40,291 nt of DNA, taken from an uncultured Collinsella sp. (GTDB lineage Bacteria > Actinomycetota > Coriobacteriia > Coriobacteriales > Coriobacteriaceae). A program made the position numbers and the translations under genes. The DNA lies in the NCBI GenBank assembly GCA_900545605.1, contig UQZL01000018.1, forward strand, positions 1-40,291. Reading direction: 5' to 3'. Within the stretch, counting starts at the first letter, position 1. Every line of letters starts with the position of its first letter. The notes under the pieces were generated by a model. It was not told the origin of the DNA. It searched no databases and saw only the letters and a list, made by a program, of their open reading frames with translations. Positions 17,121 to 25,040 of the stretch are shown in pieces.

Positions 17121-17663
17121 ATGCCCAGCGTTGCCGTTCTTGCCGCCGATGGCTTTGAAACGATTGAATGCCTGACCATGGTCGATGTCATGCGTCGCGG
17201 CGGCGTGCGCGCCACGCTCGTCTCGATTATGCCCACGCGCGAGGTCGTAAGCTCGCTGCAGATCCCCGTGACCTGCGATGCGCTCTTTGATGAGATCAAC
17301 TTTGACGAGTACGACTGCGTCGTGCTGCCCGGCGGCCTGCCCGGTGCCACCAACCTGCGCGCCGATCAGCGCGTCTGCGACGTGGTCTGCGAGTTCGCCG
17401 CGACCAAGCACGTCGCCGCCATCTGCGCCGCCCCGTTTATTCTGGGCGAGCTCGACCTGCTCGAGGGGCGCCACGCCACGTGCTTCCCTGGCTTTGAGAA
17501 AAGCTTCCCCGAGGGCGCCTATACCGGCGAGAAGGTTACGCAAGACGGCAACATCATCACCGCCAGCGGCATGGCCCAGTCGCTCCCCTTTGCGCTTGAG
17601 CTGCTGCGCACGATCGCCGGCGACAAGGCTGTCGAGAAGGTCGCCGAGGGCATCCAACTATGA
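17121..17663 (+). CDS. DJ-1/PfpI family protein (ThiJ/YajL type)
   Basis: A 180-residue DJ-1/PfpI superfamily protein. It opens MPSVAVLAADGFETIECLT, carries the VLPGGLPGATNLR loop, and has the nucleophile-elbow Cys102 in AAICAAPFIL. Relatives act as deglycase/chaperone or oxidative-stress proteins, and the reaction here is not determined. The start at 17121 has AAAGGA 7 nt upstream; the frame stays open to 17025 without similarity. The last codons overlap the maf start by 4 nt (ATGA), so the two genes are translationally coupled. Confidence 0.9.
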   Translation: MPSVAVLAADGFETIECLTMVDVMRRGGVRATLVSIMPTREVVSSLQIPVTCDALFDEINFDEYDCVVLPGGLPGATNLRADQRVCDVVCEFAATKHVAAICAAPFILGELDLLEGRHATCFPGFEKSFPEGAYTGEKVTQDGNIITASGMAQSLPFALELLRTIAGDKAVEKVAEGIQL

Positions 17664-18241
17664 TTTTGGCTTCGCAATCACCGCGCCGCATAGAGCTGAT
17701 GCGCGAGGCAGGCTACAACATTCGCGTGATTCCCGCGGATATCGACGAAACGCCCTTTGATGGCGAGGCCCCGCTCACGCTTGTCGAGCGCTTGGCACGC
17801 GCCAAGGCGGCTGCCGTTGCTGCCGAGTATGCCGAGCCCAATGAGCTGACGGTCGCGGCCGACACCATCGTCACCTTCGACGGCAAGATTTTGGGCAAGC
17901 CGGCAACCGAGGGCGAGGCGCGCACCATGCTCCGTGAGCTTTCGGGCCGCACGCACCAGGTCGCAACCGGCGTCTGCATCGTTAAGGCAGGCGATACGGC
18001 CGCCCCGCATGCCGCCGAGAGCCTGTCGTTTGTCGATATGACCGACGTGACATTCTACGAGCTCACCGACGAGCAGATCGAGCACTACGTTGCCTCGGGT
18101 GAGCCCATGGATAAGGCAGGCGCCTACGGCATCCAGGGCACAGGCGGCCGCATGCTCGTGCACGATATTTCGGGCGACTTCTATAACGTGGTGGGCCTAC
18201 CCATCGCCCGCATCGCGCGCGCGATTCAAAAACTCTCGTAA
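17660..18241 (+). CDS. maf: Maf-like nucleotide pyrophosphatase
   Basis: A 193-residue Maf/HAM1-superfamily protein that hydrolyses dTTP/UTP or modified nucleotides to monophosphates, a house-cleaning activity. The N-terminal MILASQSPRRIELM is the Maf signature. AADTIVTFDGKILGKP contains the catalytic acidic residues, and DKAGAYGIQGTGG closes the pocket. It starts within the stop of the DJ-1 gene (ATGA overlap). A hairpin follows the stop. Confidence 0.95.
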   Translation: MILASQSPRRIELMREAGYNIRVIPADIDETPFDGEAPLTLVERLARAKAAAVAAEYAEPNELTVAADTIVTFDGKILGKPATEGEARTMLRELSGRTHQVATGVCIVKAGDTAAPHAAESLSFVDMTDVTFYELTDEQIEHYVASGEPMDKAGAYGIQGTGGRMLVHDISGDFYNVVGLPIARIARAIQKLS

Positions 18242-18249
18242 TTGCATCT

Positions 18250-18272
18250 GGCGCTGGGTATCCCCCAGCGCC
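18250..18272 (+). terminator. Hairpin after maf
   Basis: 9-bp perfect arms GGCGCTGGG (18250-18258) and CCCAGCGCC (18264-18272) lie 8 nt past the maf stop, followed by TACAATTTTGG. The T-run is short and offset, so it is a moderate terminator candidate. Confidence 0.6.
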
Positions 18273-18342
18273 TACAATTTTGGCGTACCGTACGGATCCC
18301 GACCGGGCACAAGGCGCGGCGGAAAACCGATAGGAGTTAAAC

Positions 18343-19344
18343 ATGGATACACTGCTCGAGGCCATTGACGTCTGCGATGTCGATGGCTTTTGCTATGGCA
18401 ACTATACGGACGAGGAGGCCGGCACCGGTTGCACCGTAATCGTGGCACCCGAGGGCGCCACCGGCGGCGTTGACGTTCGCGGCGGTGCTCCCGCTTCGCG
18501 CGAGACCGACCTGCTGCGACCCGAGAACACCGTCGACAAGGTCCACGCCGTCTGCCTTTCGGGCGGATCGGCCTTTGGCCTCGAGGCTGCAAGCGGCGTC
18601 GCTCGCGAGCTTGAGAGCCGCGGCATCGGCCTTCCCGTCGGCCCCACGCAGGTGCCTATCGTGTGCTCGAGCTGTATCTTCGACCTCGCCTTTGGTAACC
18701 CCACCGTTCGCCCCGACATTGAGGCCGGCATCGCCGCCGTGCGCGAAGCACTCGACAACACCCCCACCAAGCTCGAACAGGGCAACGTAGGCGCCGGCAC
18801 GGGCGCTACCGTGGGTAAGCTCATGGGCCCCGCTACCTGCATGAAGGCCGGCCTTGGCGCTGCCGCCGTGGCGCTCGGCCCCATCAAGGTGGGCGCCGTG
18901 GTCTCGGTCAACGCCTGCGGCAACGTTGTCGACCCCTTCACCGGCGAGTGGGTCGCCGGTATGCGCGCCGCAGCCGATAGCGACCAAATCGTCGACATGG
19001 AACTCGCAGCCTTTGCCGCCGCCGGATCCATGCAGATGCCGCTCGACCGCACCAACACCACCATCAGCTGCATCGTCACCAACGTGGAACTCACTAAGGC
19101 ACAAGCCACCAAGGTCTCCCAGATGGCCGCAGACGCCTACGCACACGCCATCCGTCCCACGCACACCACCAACGACGGCGACACCATCTACACCCTCGCC
19201 AGCGGCAAACTGGGCGCCCAGGCAAGCGCCGCCGTTCCCCTAGACCTGCTGGGCATGCTCGCCGTAAGGGCCCTACAGACCGCCATCGTAAACGGAGCCA
19301 AAACCGCCAAAACCTCCCACGGCATCCCCGGTGCCGCAAAGTAA
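18343..19344 (+). CDS. P1 family (S58/DmpA-like) self-processing peptidase
   Basis: A 333-residue P1/DmpA-type Ntn hydrolase. Family members cleave themselves into alpha and beta chains and act as aminopeptidases, often on D-amino acid or beta-amino acid peptides or amides. Seen here: an N-terminal GTGCTVIVAPEGATGGVDVRGG, LSGGSAFGLEAASGV, GNVGAGTGATVGK, VSVNACGNVVDP, and NTTISCIVTN, where the predicted autocleavage is Asn238-Thr239. The exact substrate cannot be told. The ATG at 18343 has TAGGAG 6 nt upstream. Unusual inverted repeats follow the stop by 13 nt. Confidence 0.88.
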   Translation: MDTLLEAIDVCDVDGFCYGNYTDEEAGTGCTVIVAPEGATGGVDVRGGAPASRETDLLRPENTVDKVHAVCLSGGSAFGLEAASGVARELESRGIGLPVGPTQVPIVCSSCIFDLAFGNPTVRPDIEAGIAAVREALDNTPTKLEQGNVGAGTGATVGKLMGPATCMKAGLGAAAVALGPIKVGAVVSVNACGNVVDPFTGEWVAGMRAAADSDQIVDMELAAFAAAGSMQMPLDRTNTTISCIVTNVELTKAQATKVSQMAADAYAHAIRPTHTTNDGDTIYTLASGKLGAQASAAVPLDLLGMLAVRALQTAIVNGAKTAKTSHGIPGAAK

Positions 19345-19357
19345 ACTAGCTCGTCCG

Positions 19358-19480
19358 GTTGCCCGGTGGGCCTTGGTTATGTTTGCTGCTCTACAGTCCT
19401 GGCTCGCACGAAGAGCACATTAAGTGCTCTTCGGCTCGTGCGGAACTCGCGACAAACATAACCAAGCCCCACCGGGCAAC
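19358..19480 (+). repeat. Nested inverted-repeat element 1 (structured 3' element)
   Basis: Outer arms of 28 nt (19358-19385 and 19453-19480) pair with one mismatch. An inner hairpin has 10-bp arms CGAAGAGCAC/GTGCTCTTCG (19409-19418, 19424-19433) and an ATTAA loop. The connecting segments carry ACAGTCCTG on the 5' side and GTGCGGAACTCG on the 3' side. Both are repeated in element 2 in the same orientation relative to the upstream gene. It starts 13 nt after the peptidase stop and has no T-run, so it is not a standard terminator. Confidence 0.8.
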
Positions 19481-19528
19481 CTACCAACCAGATTCTTTTC
19501 AGCCCAGGCCCCTGTGTACCGCGCGTCT

Positions 19529-19726
19529 AAGATCTTCAAATTCAGCTTGCTGACATAAAGCGAGACATAGCAGAGGACCCCTGGTCCTTAACTTGATACG
19601 AGTTCCGCACGCAAAGGAGGCGCCAGTGGCGCCTCCGTCTTGCGCAGGACTGTTCGAAGTAGCAAGTAAAGGACCAGGGGTCCCCGTTACCCGAGCGTTT
19701 CTGTACTAGTTGAATTTGAAGATCTT
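19529..19726. repeat. 16-bp inverted repeat flanking element 2
   Basis: AAGATCTTCAAATTCA at 19529-19544 is the exact reverse complement of 19711-19726. The right copy overlaps the last codons of the glycosyltransferase gene. Element 2 lies between the arms. This could be a copy of the gene's 3' end left by a rearrangement or a still larger foldback. Confidence 0.65.
19573..19685 (-). repeat. Nested inverted-repeat element 2 (structured 3' element)
   Basis: Outer 23-nt arms (19573-19595, 19663-19685) match at 21 positions. An inner stem GGAGGCGCC/GGCGCCTCC lies at 19616-19624 and 19628-19636. On the minus strand, the sense of the preceding glycosyltransferase gene, the connectors read ACAGTCCTG on the 5' side and GTGCGGAACTCG on the 3' side, as in element 1. 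It begins 20 nt after the glycosyltransferase stop. No T-run follows. Confidence 0.8.
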
Positions 19727-20737
19727 TGAGGCAAGACGGTATAGGCCGAGTGTGGTTTTGTCTCCGGCCCGTCCACGCAGATTGGTGAAGAACCCGACCA
19801 CGCCGTAGCGGGCACGACGATACATGCGCTCGTCGTAGGCCTTCAAATCATTCCACAGCGTCTTTAGGCGCTCGTCGGCGCAATCTTCCTCGGAAAGCTT
19901 GGTGAGCACCGAGCAGATCGCCATCATCATGGTGAAGTAGCCCATCATGTACGAACGTAGGCGTGACGACTCGACATCGCTGTACAGGTGGTACGACTCC
20001 ATCATGATACGCGTAACACGGAACTGCTGGTCCAGACGCTTGACCATCGTGGCCTCGTTGACACTCTGGCCCTCGCGACCGATAAAGTAGCGGTAGAGGT
20101 CGATGTCGGCGTAGTACATGGTCTTGCAACGCGGCAGCGGCACGTAGGCGTAGATGTTGTCCACATAGAACGTGTGCGGCGGCATGGGAAGGTTGGACTC
20201 GCGCAGCACATCCGTGCGATAGCACAGGCTGTGCATGAGTAGGTTCTGGTCCAGGCGGAAATGACCGATCTGATCCCAAGAAAAGATCTTTTTGCGCGGC
20301 AGGGCAAATTTGTAGCCAATAGCGGTATGCGTGCCCTCGTAAACCTTCTCGTACACGTAGTTCGAGATAAACAGGTCAACGCGCTGGTCGCGCTCTTCAA
20401 AGCCACGCAGAATCGACAGCATGGTCGAAAGGGCAGCACCGTCAAGCCAGTCGTCCGAATCAACAACCTTGTAGTAGGTGCCCTGCGCCTCGCGCAGACC
20501 CGAAAGGACGGCAATACCGTGACCGCCGTTCTCCTGGTGCACCGCGCGGATGATTCCAGGGTAACGGGCCTCCCACTCGTCGGCCTTGGCGGCCGTCTCG
20601 TCCTTGGAGCCGTCGTCCACCACGATAATCTCGATATCGGTGGCGTAATTGCTCCCCTCCAAGATAGAGGTGATGCAATGGTCCATGTCCTTGGCGGCGT
20701 TATACGAGGGAATACCGAATGTTATGACTTTATGCAT
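19706..20737 (-). CDS. Family 2 glycosyltransferase
   Basis: A 343-residue GT-A fold glycosyltransferase of family 2. The N-terminus reads MHKVITFGIPSYNAAKDM, followed by the nucleotide-sugar binding VVDDGSKDE and the metal-binding VDSDDWLDG. The acceptor part contains FYVDNIYAYVPLP. No membrane segment is evident, so it should act at the inner face of the membrane. The start at 20737 overlaps the end of glf by 8 nt, which suggests coupling. Because UDP-galactofuranose is made by the glf product, a role in a galactofuranose-containing glycan is plausible but inferred. Confidence 0.88.
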   Translation of the reverse strand: MHKVITFGIPSYNAAKDMDHCITSILEGSNYATDIEIIVVDDGSKDETAAKADEWEARYPGIIRAVHQENGGHGIAVLSGLREAQGTYYKVVDSDDWLDGAALSTMLSILRGFEERDQRVDLFISNYVYEKVYEGTHTAIGYKFALPRKKIFSWDQIGHFRLDQNLLMHSLCYRTDVLRESNLPMPPHTFYVDNIYAYVPLPRCKTMYYADIDLYRYFIGREGQSVNEATMVKRLDQQFRVTRIMMESYHLYSDVESSRLRSYMMGYFTMMMAICSVLTKLSEEDCADERLKTLWNDLKAYDERMYRRARYGVVGFFTNLRGRAGDKTTLGLYRLASKIFKFN

Positions 20738-21932
20738 GGCAGGCGATAATCTCATCCGAAAGATCGAGGGCGGAATTGGTCACAGCGTCCATATCGTAGT
20801 AACGATACTCGGCCAGACGACCCACCGGGTGGAAGTTCGTCAGGTTCTGGACGCGCTCAAGATAGCGCTCATAGAGCTCACGGTTCTCGGGCTCAAGAAT
20901 GGCGTAGTACGGCGTCTCACCCGAGCCGGGCGTATAGGCCTTGGAGTATTCCTTCATGATGGTGGTCTTGCCGGGCAGGACCTGGCCAGTCATATTCTTG
21001 AACTCAGTGATGCGCGTGTAATCCTCGCTCGTGGTGTAGTTGACGGTGCCCACGGGCTGGAACTGATCCATATCGAGCGTCTCGAACTTCATGTCGAGCG
21101 TACGGTACGGCAGGGCGCCCAGGTCGAGATTGAACAGCTCGTCGAGCGGACCGGTGTAGACGATCTCGCCGCCATAGACCTTACCGTCGATCTTGACGGT
21201 GGTCTCGTCGATCTCGAAGAGGTCGCGGGCGTCCACGTCGCAGAACACATCAATCAGATCGTGGTCGAGCATATGCTCAAACAGCGCGGTATAGCCGTCC
21301 TGCGGCATGCCCTGGAAGGGAGCCTGCGGGAAGTAGCGGTCATCATCGCCCACAAAGACGGGAACACGGCCGGTGATCGAGGGATCAATCTGGTCGGGCG
21401 TCTGGCCCCACTGCTTCATGGTGTAATGCAAAAAGACGTTCTCGTAGACGTAATCAGCGACCTCGGCCAAGTCGGGGTCGTTCTTCTTACGCAGCTCCAT
21501 AATGGGCACCTTGACATCCTTGCCAAAGGTCTCCACGAGCTTCTGATACAGCTCCTCGCCGCGCTCGTCACCAAAGGCGAGCTTGAGACTCGCGTGGTTG
21601 AAGGGCACGGGCATAAGGGTGCCGTTGATGTTGGCGAGCACCTTGTGCTGATAATCCGTCCACTTGGTAAAGCGCGACAGGAAATTGTGCACGCGCTCGT
21701 TAAAGGTGTGATAGATATGCGGACCGTACTCGTGGATCAGGATTCCGGCCTCGTCAGTGCAGTCATAGGCATTGCCCGCAATGTGGCTACGGCGCTCCAA
21801 AACGGCAACACGATAGCCGATGGTCTCGGCAAGACGGCGGGCGCAAACGGCACCGGCATATCCAGCACCGACGACAATCATGTCGTACGCGCCGGCGTTA
21901 AAGCCTTCAGGCAGGCCTGAGGTAATCTGCAT
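20730..21932 (-). CDS. glf: UDP-galactopyranose mutase
   Basis: A 400-residue flavoprotein that interconverts UDP-galactopyranose and UDP-galactofuranose for cell-surface glycans. It has the FAD-binding GAGYAGAVCARRLAE near the N-terminus with ERRSHIAGNAYD. YGPHIYHTFNERV, VNYTTSEDYTRITEFKN and the C-terminal VGRLAEYRYYDMDA are typical UGM blocks. Length is typical. The ATG at 21932 has AAGGAG at 5 nt. It is first in a two-gene unit with the overlapping glycosyltransferase. A hyphenated palindrome upstream (21976-21994) may be an operator. Confidence 0.95.
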   Translation of the reverse strand: MQITSGLPEGFNAGAYDMIVVGAGYAGAVCARRLAETIGYRVAVLERRSHIAGNAYDCTDEAGILIHEYGPHIYHTFNERVHNFLSRFTKWTDYQHKVLANINGTLMPVPFNHASLKLAFGDERGEELYQKLVETFGKDVKVPIMELRKKNDPDLAEVADYVYENVFLHYTMKQWGQTPDQIDPSITGRVPVFVGDDDRYFPQAPFQGMPQDGYTALFEHMLDHDLIDVFCDVDARDLFEIDETTVKIDGKVYGGEIVYTGPLDELFNLDLGALPYRTLDMKFETLDMDQFQPVGTVNYTTSEDYTRITEFKNMTGQVLPGKTTIMKEYSKAYTPGSGETPYYAILEPENRELYERYLERVQNLTNFHPVGRLAEYRYYDMDAVTNSALDLSDEIIACHA

Positions 21933-21975
21933 CGATACTCCTTGTCAAAAGCCACGGGCTCGTTAGCTGGGCTTT

Positions 21976-21994
21976 TCTCGAACATTCTTCGAGA
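21976..21994. promoter_or_regulatory. Palindrome in the glf/pta divergent region
   Basis: TCTCGAA (21976-21982) and TTCGAGA (21988-21994), separated by 5 nt, lie between the divergent glf and pta genes. It could be an operator for either gene; no regulator is assigned. Confidence 0.35.
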
Positions 21995-22030
21995 CATATT
22001 TATCAGAGCGATTATAGCGCTAATGCGTCC

Positions 22031-22036
22031 TATAAT
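22031..22036 (+). promoter_or_regulatory. -10 box for pta
   Basis: A perfect TATAAT lies 127 bp upstream of the pta start. I see no clear -35 box at the standard distance. Confidence 0.4.
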
Positions 22037-22089
22037 GAGCTTGCCACACAAGGAAAGCTCAAGCACCGCGGCGTACAAATTTGAAAGGT

Positions 22090-22110
22090 AAACCCGCTAG
22101 CAGCGGGTTT
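22090..22110 (+). promoter_or_regulatory. Hairpin in the pta leader
   Basis: 9-bp perfect arms AAACCCGCT/AGCGGGTTT with a 3-nt loop end in TTTATT. It lies in the 5' leader of pta about 55 nt before the start codon. It resembles a short intrinsic terminator, so it could attenuate pta or simply end an upstream transcript. Confidence 0.5.
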
Positions 22111-22163
22111 ATTCGTGAACAGCCGGGCGCCTGGAGCTTAGTGAAACGCTTGTAAGGAGTAAC

Positions 22164-23144
22164 ATGAGCGATTTCCTTAACCGTATGAAGTCTGCCGCCA
22201 AGGCCGACCTTAAGACGATCGTCCTGCCCGAGGGCGAGGATCCGCGCACCATCGTCGCGGCCACCAAGATCATCGAGGAGGGCCTGGCAAAGATCGTCAT
22301 CCTGGGCAACCCCGACGAGATCAACGTTCCCGGCGCCACCGTCATCGATCCGCGCAATGCCGAGAAGCACGAGGAGTACGCGCAGAAGTTTGCCGAGCTC
22401 CGCGCCAAGAAGGGCGTCACCATCGAGCAGGCTCGCGCCCAGGTGATGGACGCCACCTACTTTGGCACCATGATGGTCAAGATGGGTGACGCCGACGGCC
22501 TGGTCTCCGGCGCCTGCCACTCCACCGCCGACACCCTGCGCCCCGCGCTGCAGATCCTTAAGACCGCCCCGGGTACCAAGCTGGTCTCGGCCTTCTTCGT
22601 GATGTGCACCGACACCCCGCAGTTCGGCACCGACGGTACGCTGATCTTCGCCGACTGCGGCCTCAACATCAACCCGTCCTCCGACGAGCTCTCCGAGATC
22701 GCCATCGCTTCCGCTCACTCCTGGTCCACCTTTATGGGCAGCGTCGAGCCGCACGTGGCCATGCTCTCCTACTCCACCATGGGCTCCGCCGGCGGCGAGG
22801 TCGCCAAGAAGGTCCAGGAGGCCGTTAAGTTCTGCAAGGAGAAGGCTCCCGAGCTCGCCATCGATGGCGACCTGCAGCTCGACGCCGCCATCGTTCCCAC
22901 CGTCGCCCAGCTCAAGGCCCCCGGCTCCTCCGTTGCCGGCAAGGCCAACGTGCTTGTGTTCCCCAATCTCGAGGCCGGCAACATCGGCTACAAGCTGGTC
23001 CAGCGCTTCGCCGGCGCCGACGCTTACGGCCCCATCCTGCAGGGCATCGCCAAGCCGGTCAACGACCTTTCGCGCGGCTGCTCTGCCGACGACATCGTGG
23101 GTGTCGTAGCCATCACCGCCGTCCAGGCTCAGATGGCTGAGTAG
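22164..23144 (+). CDS. pta: Phosphate acetyltransferase
   Basis: A 326-residue phosphotransacetylase (acetyl-CoA and phosphate to acetyl phosphate and CoA) of the short, single-domain type. Characteristic blocks are IVLPEGEDPRTIVAA, DADGLVSGACHSTADTLRPALQI, FADCGLNINPSSDEL, LSYSTMGSAGG and the C-terminal PVNDLSRGCSADDIV. It works with the acetate kinases encoded convergently downstream to make ATP during fermentation. The ATG has AAGGAG at 5 nt. It is transcribed alone, towards ackA. Confidence 0.97.
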   Translation: MSDFLNRMKSAAKADLKTIVLPEGEDPRTIVAATKIIEEGLAKIVILGNPDEINVPGATVIDPRNAEKHEEYAQKFAELRAKKGVTIEQARAQVMDATYFGTMMVKMGDADGLVSGACHSTADTLRPALQILKTAPGTKLVSAFFVMCTDTPQFGTDGTLIFADCGLNINPSSDELSEIAIASAHSWSTFMGSVEPHVAMLSYSTMGSAGGEVAKKVQEAVKFCKEKAPELAIDGDLQLDAAIVPTVAQLKAPGSSVAGKANVLVFPNLEAGNIGYKLVQRFAGADAYGPILQGIAKPVNDLSRGCSADDIVGVVAITAVQAQMAE

Positions 23145-23159
23145 CGTACGCATCGCCCG

Positions 23160-23288
23160 AAGGCCGTACGGGCTAACCCCTGAAAACGTCCTCGACCAAT
23201 GAAACGCCCCCGTTCTGCTCCTTCGGAGCTACGAACGGGGGCGTTTCTGGTCTGCGGAGTGTTTTCAGGGGTTAGCCCGTACGGCCTT
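23160..23288 (+). repeat. Nested inverted-repeat element 3 (structured 3' element)
   Basis: Perfect 28-bp outer arms (23160-23187, 23261-23288) enclose a perfect 14-bp inner stem (23201-23214, 23234-23247), with a further GCTCC/GGAGC cap (23217-23221, 23225-23229). The connectors contain GTCCT (5' side) and TGCGGA (3' side), matching the cores of elements 1 and 2. It starts 15 nt after the pta stop. No T-run follows. Confidence 0.8.
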
Positions 23289-23419
23289 CTACCGCCACGT
23301 AGCAATCAGGGTATCTGGGGTGGACGGCGGCTTGGCTACGAGCTGGCGCTGAAAAACTGAATGGATGAGTGCCGTTGCTGGAGGGTCAAACGATGCAGAT
23401 ATGGTCACTTTGGGACCGA

Positions 23420-23605
23420 AATGTTGGCTGCGGTCTGATGTCTGGCCCACCGGAAAGTGTGTCCCGGTTTGAAGGCGGATTGTGGGATGCAGCTTCCGCT
23501 TGGGGCCTGTTTGGGAAACCGTGGGACGGAATTATGCTTTATTGTGGGTCGCACTTTCCGCAACGTGCCTCAACCGGAAAGCGTGTCCCAGTATTTGCGC
23601 TCGAA
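23420..23605. repeat. Degenerate tandem repeat of about 124 bp period
   Basis: ACCGGAAAGTGTGTCCC at 23449 recurs as ACCGGAAAGCGTGTCCC at 23573. Each copy is preceded by a TGGGAC-GAA-T type segment (23411 and 23523) with weaker similarity in between. Overlapping reading frames here lack Shine-Dalgarno and family similarity. It lies in the 550-bp gap between convergent pta and ackA, which also holds element 3 and a terminator. Confidence 0.45.
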
Positions 23606-23642
23606 ATGGGATGGGGTTTCCGCCGTCCGCCTGCTAGTAAAA

Positions 23643-23675
23643 AAGGCCTCCGGAGCTGTTGCTCTGGAGGCCTTT
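23643..23675 (-). terminator. Intrinsic terminator of ackA copy 1
   Basis: AAAGGCCTCC pairs with GGAGGCCTTT on either side of a 13-nt spacer. On the minus strand it is followed by a run of six T and lies about 20 nt past the ackA stop codon. Confidence 0.8.
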
Positions 23676-23697
23676 CGTTTACTTGCAAATGCGTGCG

Positions 23698-24876
23698 TTA
23701 GTTGTTCTTGGTCAGACGCTCGACGTCGTGGGCGATCATGTATTCCTCGTCGGTGGGGATGACCATGACCGTGACGGCGGAACCGGCGGCGCTGATGACC
23801 TGCGGGCCGTTGCCCACGGCCTCGCGGTTCTTGTTGTTGTCGATGCGTACGCCCAGCCACTCAAAGCAGTCGCAGAAGGCCTTGCGGATCGACCAGTCGT
23901 TCTCGCCGATGCCGGCGGTAAAGGTGATGGTGTCCACGCCCGCCATGGAAGCGATCATGGAGCCGGCCTGCTGCATGGCCTTGTAGGCGAACATATCGAA
24001 GGCGAGCAGGCAGCGCTCGTCGCCCTCAGAGGCGCGTGTACGGATGTCGCGGGCGTCGTTGGAGATGCCCGAGATGGCAAGCAGACCAGACTGCTTGTTC
24101 ATCATGTCATCGACTTCCTGATAGCTGTATCCGCCCTCGCGCTGAAGATAGCACACGGTGGCCGGGTCGATGGAACCGCAACGGGTACCCATCATCAGAC
24201 CGTCAAGCGGCGTGAGGCCCATCGTGGTGTCGCGGCACACGCCGTCCTCGATAGCAGCAAGCGAAGCACCGTTACCCAAATGGCACGAAAGCAGACGGTG
24301 GCAGCGCGAACCCAGGATCTCCTTGGCCATCATCCACTCATAGCGGTGGCTCGTGCCGTGAGCGCCGTACTTGCGCACGTGGTACTTGTCGCACACGTCC
24401 TTGGGCAGCGCGTAGGTATAGGCGACCTCGGGCATGGTCATGTGGAACGAGGTGTCGAAGACCGCCACGTTGGGCAGCTCCGGATACTTCTCACGGCAAT
24501 ACTCAATCGCCGCGGCCTCGCCGTAGTTGTGCAGCGGGGCGAGCGGGGCCACCTCGAGAATCTTGGCCATAACCTCGTCGTCGACAACTGCGGAATCATC
24601 GAAGTGCCAGCCGCCCTGAACGATACGATGACCAATGCCATCAATCGTAAAGTCGGTCTTCTCAAGCTCCTCGAGCACGCGAGCGATAGCAGAGCGATGA
24701 TCGGGGAAAGGGACCTCCTCGGTCTGCTTGGCGCCACCGTTCTCGGAGTGGCCAAAGATGCCCATGTCCGAACCGATACGTTCGCAGTTGCCCTTGGCGA
24801 AAACCTCGCGGGTATCGGTATCCAAAAGCTGATATTTAAGGCTTGAGCTGCCGGCGTTGACAACAAGTACGTTCAT
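23698..24876 (-). CDS. ackA: Acetate kinase, copy 1
   Basis: A 392-residue acetate kinase (acetyl phosphate and ADP to acetate and ATP). Family motifs are MNVLVVNAGSSSLKYQ, LAPLHN, VFDTSFH, YGAHGTSHRY, CHLGNGAS, DTTMGLTPLDGLMMGTRCGSIDP and the C-terminal IPTDEEYMIA with the conserved Glu. The usual GHRVVHGG loop is GHRIVQGGW here. The ATG has AAAGGAG at 4 nt. It lies downstream of, and on the same strand as, a second acetate kinase gene. The gap of 164 bp holds a terminator for the latter and a palindrome, so the two are probably separate transcripts. Confidence 0.95.
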   Translation of the reverse strand: MNVLVVNAGSSSLKYQLLDTDTREVFAKGNCERIGSDMGIFGHSENGGAKQTEEVPFPDHRSAIARVLEELEKTDFTIDGIGHRIVQGGWHFDDSAVVDDEVMAKILEVAPLAPLHNYGEAAAIEYCREKYPELPNVAVFDTSFHMTMPEVAYTYALPKDVCDKYHVRKYGAHGTSHRYEWMMAKEILGSRCHRLLSCHLGNGASLAAIEDGVCRDTTMGLTPLDGLMMGTRCGSIDPATVCYLQREGGYSYQEVDDMMNKQSGLLAISGISNDARDIRTRASEGDERCLLAFDMFAYKAMQQAGSMIASMAGVDTITFTAGIGENDWSIRKAFCDCFEWLGVRIDNNKNREAVGNGPQVISAAGSAVTVMVIPTDEEYMIAHDVERLTKNN

Positions 24877-24951
24877 GAGACTCCTTTGCAGTGCAATACG
24901 GTCGACGCAGACCCCTTAAGGCGGCCGCATTTTAATAAGAAGTTATCACAA

Positions 24952-24971
24952 CTTGATAAATAGCTATCAAG
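24952..24971. promoter_or_regulatory. Palindrome upstream of ackA copy 1
   Basis: CTTGATA-N6-TATCAAG, a 20-bp hyphenated palindrome about 75 bp upstream of the ackA start in AT-rich sequence. It is similar to, but does not have the spacing of, an FNR box. It may be an operator. Confidence 0.4.
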
Positions 24972-24994
24972 CATATCGCCCAACGAGCGCAAAA

Positions 24995-25029
24995 GAGGGG
25001 CCGAACGGCGCTCGGTCGTCCAGCCCCTC
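24995..25029 (-). terminator. Terminator of ackA copy 2
   Basis: GAGGGGC (24995-25001) and GCCCCTC (25023-25029) with internal pairing, followed on the minus strand by TTTTG. It lies 12 nt past the stop codon of the second acetate kinase gene. Confidence 0.65.
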
Positions 25030-25040
25030 CCCTCTTGCAA

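Noticed and set aside
19358..19685. Nested repeats as integron attC sites or a CRISPR array
   Set aside because: There is no GTTRRRY/RYYYAAC core, no integrase gene nearby, and no regular repeat-spacer spacing. The repeats are inverted, not direct.
23160..23288. Element 3 as the non-coding RNA of a retron
   Set aside because: No reverse transcriptase gene exists in the window, and the same core occurs after two unrelated genes.
23369..23762. Two overlapping open frames in the pta-ackA gap
   Set aside because: They overlap each other and a terminator and lack a ribosome site. They cover repeat-like DNA, so I treat the region as non-coding.
24952..24971. FNR-type site upstream of ackA
   Set aside because: The TTGAT and ATCAA halves are separated by 8 nt instead of 4, so it does not match the FNR consensus. 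It is kept only as a generic palindrome.
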